64,000 bases of DNA from Mikania micrantha (Eukaryota; Streptophyta; Magnoliopsida; Asterales; Asteraceae). Below, piece after piece: positions 57,761 through 64,000 of the stretch. A program made the position numbers and the translations under genes. The notes beneath the pieces are model-generated. The model saw only the letters and a list, made by a program, of their open reading frames with translations. It did no database searches and had not been told where the DNA came from. The stretch's first letter is position 1. Each line of letters opens with the position of its first letter. The DNA is taken from contig CM018692.1 in assembly GCA_009363875.1 (NCBI GenBank), positions 384,501 to 448,500 on the forward strand, in the 5' to 3' direction.

Positions 57761-60700
57761 ATGCAACCATCCGCCGCCACAGCAGCATCAGTTGGATCCT
57801 CCGTCTCCGGAGTTGTTTTTCTCTCTCGTTTACTCGCCATCGATGTTTCTGCTCTCAAAACGCCACCGCTCAAATGGAATTCTACCAACAATTTCTTCAT
57901 TTGTCGAAGCTCCTTCACCCCCAAAAACCCATCACCTTCCTTTTCAGCCCCTAAGTCCGGAGACACCCCCAAAACTCAACTCATTCATCTCATCGACCAC
58001 GATCAAGACGTCGTTCGCCAAGCTCGGGTGAGGTTTTACTTTTACTCTTCCCTTTATGTTAAATGATAATTGCAACCTAAAATAATTCATTAGCGATCGC
58101 CTCAATAAAATTTCTACTACTCATTGCATTTGCTATGAACTAATCGATTATACTTGATATATTTACAACAGGAGTCTAATTGATTCCTTGTTTATGTAGA
58201 TATATATGAACATGAACATGAACAAGTAGTAGTTGTTGTTATTTGTATCTAAAACTTTGTTTCTGCAAAGAAGTAGAGATCTGCTGATTGGAAGGCTGCA
58301 AGGGCTCATTTTGATAATGGGATTGTGTATCAAGGCAGAGTTGAAGGATCAAATGGAGGCGGCTTACTTATTCGGTTTTATTCTCTTGTGGGTTTTCTTC
58401 CATATCCACAGCTGAGCCCATCACATTCTTGCAAAGGTATTTATTCACTGTTAACTCTAATTATGGCGCTAATCCTGATGATCACAGACATTATATGGAA
58501 CCCAATATACATGACTAGTTCCCTTCCTTTAGAAATCTTGTTTGTTTATGATCTTACATGGTTCTTGATTGTGTTTCTAGGAGCTTATGTTTCTCAAGTT
58601 CTGATTAAACCGCTACCCGTTTGCAAAAGAAGAAATTTAGATGGAAAGATGCTTACAAAATAGTTGTCTGTTTACATCAGATTCCAGATTAATAGAATTA
58701 ACCAATAATTGTAGTATCTGGATATTAAATTTGGGTTTCTGAATGCAAGTTTAGTCTGATCTTGGCAAATTGAAATTGCAATATGTGATTTTGAGTATCT
58801 GAGGTGGCTGATTATGATCATGAATACCATTTCTAGTTATTTAGGACAGAGTTATCAAATTTAGATAACTAGGTTAATATAAGCATAAAATTTCCTAATT
58901 ATACTGAACTCTTAAGGAACTGGTTATGTGATTTTAGTTTTGATTCTAAACCTCTTAATCTCTTATAGTCACTTATTAAACACAAATTTAGTATCCCATT
59001 GTCCTGGCTTTAGACTGGTTTTAATTTTTTGTTCCTTGATTTTAGTGAAGATATAGTCCATCTTCCACACCCTAGGTATCTCCATAATAATTTGTTCATC
59101 TCCTTAACAAGATGAACATTGTTGGGTACAAATCCACAAATGGGGGACCTTTTATATAACAAGTCAAAGGAGATGAGCTAACAGAAATCAACATGGAAAA
59201 ATGGCCCAAATTCCTTGGATGGTGATGTATACATAGCTTACTCATAAGCTTGTTTCGTAGTCACAAACAAGTAACAATATTTCATAATAAATCATGTAGA
59301 ACCAGACAAAACCATTCAAGAGATCGCAAAAGCTCTAACTGGTTCTCTCATTTCCGTGAAGGTACCAAACTGTTTTTTTAACTTCAGATTTATATAGGAA
59401 AAGAAAAACAGTAAATGAATTAAACTACTAGCATGGAATGAAAATAAATTTGAATGGTTAGGTGATTCACGTGGAAGAGGAGAAAAGGAAACTTATATTC
59501 TCTGAAAAAGAAGCTGTTTGGTCAAAGTATTCAAGTTCTGTTAAAGTAGGAAATGTCTATCAAGCAAAAGTTGGGTCTGTTGAAGACTATGGTGCCTTTG
59601 CTCACTTGCGGTTTCCAGATGGTAAAGAGTTTGGGCACAAAGTTTATATGTAATATATATTGTGTGGTCAAAGTTTGTTGCTTTATTATATTGATGCATT
59701 GGGAACCGTTTGCAGGTTTGTATCATCTGACTGGACTTGTACATGTTTCCGAGGTGTCATGGGATTTGGTTCAAGACGTGAGAGACATCTTGAATGAGGG
59801 GGATGACGTGAAGGTCAAAGTCATCGGTATTGATAGGTGACAGTTGTTTTATCTTTCTATAGAGGTCTTGTTATTCTCACACTCAACTCTTAAATTTTGC
59901 ACCCCTTATACCCTCGTATAGGCTCATACGAGATGTATAGGGGGCCAATCATTATTTGTCAGAATTTCTCATCGTTAATGATTGGCTTCATATACGCCTC
60001 GTATAGGCCAATGCGACTCTCATATAGGTTGTATACAAAACGTATACGAGGCCAATTATTATTGAATTAATGGGTGTCAGAGGGGGCTATACGCTTCGTA
60101 TAGACCTACACAAGGCGTATAGTGTCGGTGAGGTGTTAAAATAAAAAGGAGGAGTGTGAGAATAATCACTCCCTTCTATAGTGTATTTTTATGCAAACGC
60201 TTTTAGTAGGGCCCCACTACCTATATCCTTTCATCTTTAATGGTATCGTAAACACATTTTCTTTCTCTTCAATGTTATACAAAGTAGGACCCAATAATGC
60301 ACTGATAGATTAACATTACAAATGTTTTTCACTTGAATTTAAAGTTGGGTATTCAATTTTTTATAAACCCTTAATAAATGGTTTCTTTTATAAAATTTTG
60401 TAATCATGCATACATGCTTTTGCTTTAAACTCATAATATGCAGGAATAAGTCAAGAATTACACTATCAATGAAGCAACTGGAAGAAGATCCACTACTGGA
60501 AACTTTGGAGAAAGTTATTCCTCAGGTATAAGTTATGGTTTATACTGCCTTCTTTTTTCTTTATAGAGTTAATTGCCATTTTCATACCTGTGGGTTGGTG
60601 GCTTTTGCCATTTTTGTCTAAACTTTTTTTCTCCTCAGGTTCCCTGTGTTTCAAAAAAATCCATATACCTAGCTCCATCAGGAATATATTAAATAGTCAA

Positions 60701-62651
60701 TGCTTTTGCATAACATAAAAAATAGCATAGTGTAAACTAAATAAGTTAACAAAAACCAAATACAAATATTCTCCTAAACACTAAATACGTTAACACATTT
60801 TTTGGATTGCAAATGAACTTAGACGTGCTATAATATTGGAGGTGATCAAAGTATTCATTAGTATATCGAACAAACCACATGTCATTTTCCATTGCAATGA
60901 AATGCTGCAACTACAGCCTTGTATGAGAACAATGAAGTTAGGATTTTAGGTTGAGAACGATGAACTAGTATGATCGAGCTTGAAAGACAATACAACAAGC
61001 CTGGTATGCAAACGTGGGAGCAGAACGTAGAAGTTGATGTGAAATGATTGAGATTTTGGATTGCGATTGTACGGTATTTTAATTTAGATTTTTTAAGACA
61101 AAAAGACATAAATAGCTTCACATGGGATGACTATTTAACAAATTTATAAAAGGGTTAAGTCTATAGATGAAATTATTTATAAAGCATCATGTACTTAGTA
61201 AAGAAAAGAAGTTAATAAATGAAAATGACAAAAGTCGACCACAGGGAAGAAAATGGTTACCAAGTCTTCTTCATATTTCAAGAAAATGCCACTTCAACTA
61301 ATAATCATGGCTTATCATATGCAGGACAATTTAGCTGGTTCTAATTTAGACAACACCACTGATTATGTTATTGAGCCTCTTCCTGGACTTGAAACCATAA
61401 TTGAGGAGCTTCAACGGGAAGACGGGTATATTGAGATTTATGGTTTAGTACCTATTCTTTTATACTTGCACAATTTAGGGTTTTTGACATATCATTTATT
61501 TAACCAGCATAATTGACATAAATATAACCTGTCAAGGATTTGAGAAACGAGTGGTGTCACAGGATTTACAGCTTTGGATGTCAAATGTAAGTTGTCTGTT
61601 CCACTATTGTTGACTTTCGAAACACGATCTATATATTTCTTGATCTTTCACTGTTTATAGGCACCACCTAATGGAAATCAGTTCACTCTACTTGCTCGAG
61701 CAGGAAGACAGGTATGGGGATAATTAGAACTGCAATTGAGCTGAGTCGAACTATGTTCATGCTTTGAACCAGTTCATTTTTATTTGATAGCTCAAGAAAC
61801 CTTGGGAATGACTCGTGCCTGACTTGATAGCCTAGCCAAACCCCAACACAAACTCAATTTAGATGGTTGAGCTGAGACCCTAAGTAGAACGAAAATTAAG
61901 CCCTGTAAAATAGGAAGGTTGGGTGGGTCAGGTAAGGAGTTAGAGTAGGTGTGAGTCAGGATGGGTACGGGTTAAGATGCGTTTTAAGCAAAATCAGTTT
62001 GAGTCTAAATGGGTCGTTTTTCACATCAAGTATATTATTTATCAATCTTACACTTTTGGAATCCATTCAATTCACATAGTGTTTAAGTTACCCACCTTGA
62101 CATGTATTGTGTTTAGGTGTTACCCATCTTAACCCGCTCTAAGTTATAGTGTTATTCATCTCAACCCAAAATACACTAGTTGTTTGCCTAAATCAACTCA
62201 TTTATCTTGCTTTAGGTCAAGATTGCTGGATCTACCGAAAAAATTCATCATAACCAACTTTTTGATATAAAAAAAAAAGTCATTTTAAACACATAGTTCA
62301 CAAATATTTATTATAAAATATTTTGATACCTGTTCAACCTAAAAGTATACACAAATGATTGGCCCATTTTAAGTACATACAAAGCAGAGCCAATTTTAAG
62401 TATATAACCACTTGTCTTCTATTACTCCTTGTATATATATATGTGCTTAGCATGATGTATAAGTAGGGTTCTCAATTTAAAAGTTAAAACTGGGTACAAT
62501 GTTTTTATGCAATCAAACGTATAAGATGAAATTAAAGTAGACATATGGAGTGTTACATGTGATTCAGGTACAGGAAATACAACTGGTAACTTCACTGGAC
62601 CAAGATGGGATTAAAAATACATTACAGAGGGTGCTGGAGCGTGTGCCGTGA
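57761..62651 (+). CDS. SRRP1: S1 RNA-binding domain protein, probably plastid (SRRP1-like), 10 exons, 388 aa
   Basis: Exons: 57761-58027, 58277-58436, 59300-59361, 59462-59621, 59716-59836, 60444-60525, 61325-61425, 61508-61586, 61661-61711 and 62568-62651; all are in phase. The first about 80 residues are Ser/Thr/Pro-rich and fit a transit peptide. Two S1 (OB-fold) RNA-binding domains follow. The first, at about 104-172, contains GIVYQGRVEGSNGGGLLIRF; the second, at about 191-270, contains VGSVEDYGAFAHLRF and LTGLVHVSEVSW. The conserved tail has DYVIEPLPGLETIIEELQ and GFEKRVVSQDLQLW, ending LERVP. From memory this matches Arabidopsis SRRP1, a plastid S1 protein linked to RNA maturation and ABA response. 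An in-frame ATG upstream (57662) is possible; I chose 57761 for its transit-peptide-like N-terminus. Introns 5 and 6 hold MITE-like insertions. Confidence 0.9.
59863..60173. mobile_element. MITE in SRRP1-like intron 5, palindrome-rich
   Basis: TTATTCTCACACTC near the left end (59871) and its complement GAGTGTGAGAATAA (right, ending 60166) form a 14-bp inverted repeat. Outside that, the 8-bp TTCTATAG occurs at 59855-59862 and at 60174-60181, a possible target duplication. The inside is full of CTCGTATAGG, CGTATACGAGG and GCGTATAG words in both orientations. No coding capacity. Confidence 0.65.
60566..61260. mobile_element. Possible MULE-like MITE in SRRP1-like intron 6
   Basis: The left end reads TTAATTGCCATTTTCATACC, then TGTGGGTTGG and CTTTTGCCATTTT. 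The right end in complement reads TAACCATTTTCTTCCCTGTGG, then CGACTTTTGTCATTTTC. This gives an imperfect inverted repeat of about 45 bp around a 695-bp insert. It fills almost the whole intron between exons 6 and 7. A target duplication is not clear. Confidence 0.5.
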
Positions 62652-62688
62652 GTTGATATTCGCTTACAGTTGTTGATATTGCCTTGCC

Positions 62689-62690
<2 letters not shown>

Positions 62691-62748
<58 letters not shown>
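62691..62748. repeat. (TA)n microsatellite
   Basis: About 28 TA units, 40 bp after the SRRP1-like stop codon, so probably in its 3' untranslated region. The open frames across it are artefacts. Confidence 0.95.
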
Positions 62749-62750
<2 letters not shown>

Positions 62751-62886
62751 ACATTCTTTTACTGCATGCATACATGCATATGGTTCAGTTCATACACAAT
62801 CACCATCTTTATTCTAAAACCACCTCAGCTCAAGAAGAGACTTACAGCTGTACGTGGAACATGTTTCATCAGATATCTTAACCACT

Positions 62887-62895
62887 GTATGTATG

Positions 62896-62925
<30 letters not shown>
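62887..62925. repeat. (GTAT)n microsatellite
   Basis: About ten tetranucleotide units, close downstream of the TA repeat. Confidence 0.95.
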
Positions 62926-62926
<1 letters not shown>

Positions 62927-62994
62927 TTAATTGATACACCTCAAGAAACAAACGAGTCATCTAAACCCCCATCTATATTCCAAACAAGGCAGAC

Positions 62995-64000
62995 TGTAAC
63001 ACCCCAACCCTATTTAGAGCTGACGTGTCACTTGATACAGTAATCAGAACAATTAACATAATAACTTAGTACTAAATCCAATTGCAATCCTTAAATAAAC
63101 AAAATCCTTAAACTAATTCAACTAGAAAATAAACAAATGTCTTAAAATCAAATGCTAATAAAATCAACAATTCTTCAACTTGACATCCTAATTTCCTTGT
63201 TTTACTCTCTTCACACATTCCCAGTAATCTCTTGAGTACCTGCCGTATATACAAAGAAAACCACAGAAAAGAAATACGGCTGAGCCAAAATTGCTCAGTA
63301 ACGGATAGAACAATAGCAAACAATACATTATCGAAACAATAAAACGAGAATATGACTTAAGAAAAATAAACAGGTCATATCAACAGGAAATACTCATATG
63401 AGCCAGTCTCGGTAACTCAATGATCAGTATGTACATTGGCTGCAGCCCTAATGTACCAGTAATGTGCAATGGAAGCGTGGGCACACACACTTAACCATTC
63501 ACCAATAACAGTAAACAATAATCATCCTAGGATCGATCCATACGCCTCTAAATAAACAATAAGTGCAACAACTTAGCACATCAATGAACAGTGAGAGACG
63601 CCGTGGACTAATCGCTCCGCCACAGATAGAGCACGTCAAGGGTGCCACAATTGACGCCCTATGAACCCATAAGTGGATGTGCTCGGGTATTGAGGTCAAA
63701 CAAACGATATAGTCAATAACAATGCAATATAAGTAACTAAGTCTCAGTAAGCAACTTAATCAATCATCAGGAACATGCGATAATGAGTTCAAGTATTTAA
63801 ATCTATCGCATGTATAACAATGTCAATAATAATCTAATTCAAATCATATAACAATAACAGAAAAGGGTCAAGTAGCAATGGCAATTCAGTTGAGACACAA
63901 AAGCTAAAATGCAACAATAGGAGAAGGGTCGGAATACGTACTCTAAACGAATAATATGAAAAACTAAAGCTACGATCGAAGGACCAGAAATCCGTACCTT
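62995..64000 (-). mobile_element. Probable LTR, cut by the window end
   Basis: It begins TGTAACACCCCAACCC, an LTR start close in style to the TGTCACACCCC elements seen here, and continues to the window edge with no gene. Its layout resembles the solo LTR at 20119-22184: a TGACGTGTCAC motif, AAATACGGCTGAG near 63270, then tracts with GCACGTCAAGGG and similar words. The other end and any internal domain are outside, so orientation is inferred only from that likeness. Confidence 0.6.

Noticed and set aside
61426..61515. Read-through of SRRP1-like exon 7 into the following intron
   Set aside because: It would end at a stop near 61515; using the donor at 61426 and acceptor at 61507 restores the conserved GFEKRVVSQ frame.
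62670..62930. Frames reading IYIYIY and MYVCMYVC
   Set aside because: Pure translation of TA and GTAT microsatellites.

Overview
This window is nuclear DNA of a flowering plant. It has spliced genes with GT-AG introns, AT-rich intergenic DNA full of transposons, and plant-only gene families (RALF peptide, phragmoplast kinesin-12, plant-length S-adenosylhomocysteine hydrolase). The long TGTCACACCCC-type LTRs and the repeat style suggest a eudicot with a large genome, possibly Asteraceae; that family-level placement is inference.

Layout: 1-3.1 kb holds a decayed Ty1/copia retrotransposon. At 4.0-4.6 kb lie two terminal exons of a DnaJ-type zinc-finger gene. From 6.4 to 10.4 kb there is a hAT MITE, an AAT microsatellite, a reversed SINE and a 54-bp tandem array. 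Then follow a NIPA-type magnesium transporter gene (10.8-13.9 kb, +, 8 exons, 322 aa), SAHH (15.3-17.2 kb, +, 2 exons, 485 aa), a hAT element, a RALF peptide gene (19.5-19.8 kb, -), a solo LTR (20.1-22.2 kb), a MITE candidate, and an unnamed C2H2 zinc-finger gene (24.6-28.5 kb, +, 5 exons, 722 aa). A full-length, very young but defective chromovirus-like Ty3/gypsy element sits at 30.8-42.4 kb (-). Next are a kinesin-12 gene (43.0-51.8 kb, +, 16 exons, 1133 aa), a nested Helitron/foldback complex (53.3-55.7 kb), an S1-domain SRRP1-like gene (57.8-62.7 kb, +, 10 exons, 388 aa), and an LTR that runs off the window end.

The host genes do not form a pathway. SAHH supports methylation and NIPA is a membrane Mg2+ carrier. 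RALF is a secreted signal, kinesin-12 acts in the phragmoplast, and the S1 protein is probably plastid RNA-binding. What links them is position: from memory, the same families lie close together in Arabidopsis around SAHH2 on chromosome 3, with partial copies around SAHH1 on chromosome 4, so this looks like an ancient syntenic block inflated by transposons.

No wholly new system could be shown. The most interesting items are: (1) a recently moved gypsy element with 2.6-kb LTRs that differ by about one base, an intact extra ORF and gag, but a pol already full of breaks; (2) a 90-bp in-frame tandem duplication that copies a 3' splice site in the zinc-finger gene; (3) a Helitron whose empty site is preserved in a neighbouring tandem copy and which itself hosts a 1.3-kb foldback element. 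All intron-exon models were built by eye from reading frame and splice sites, without transcript data.
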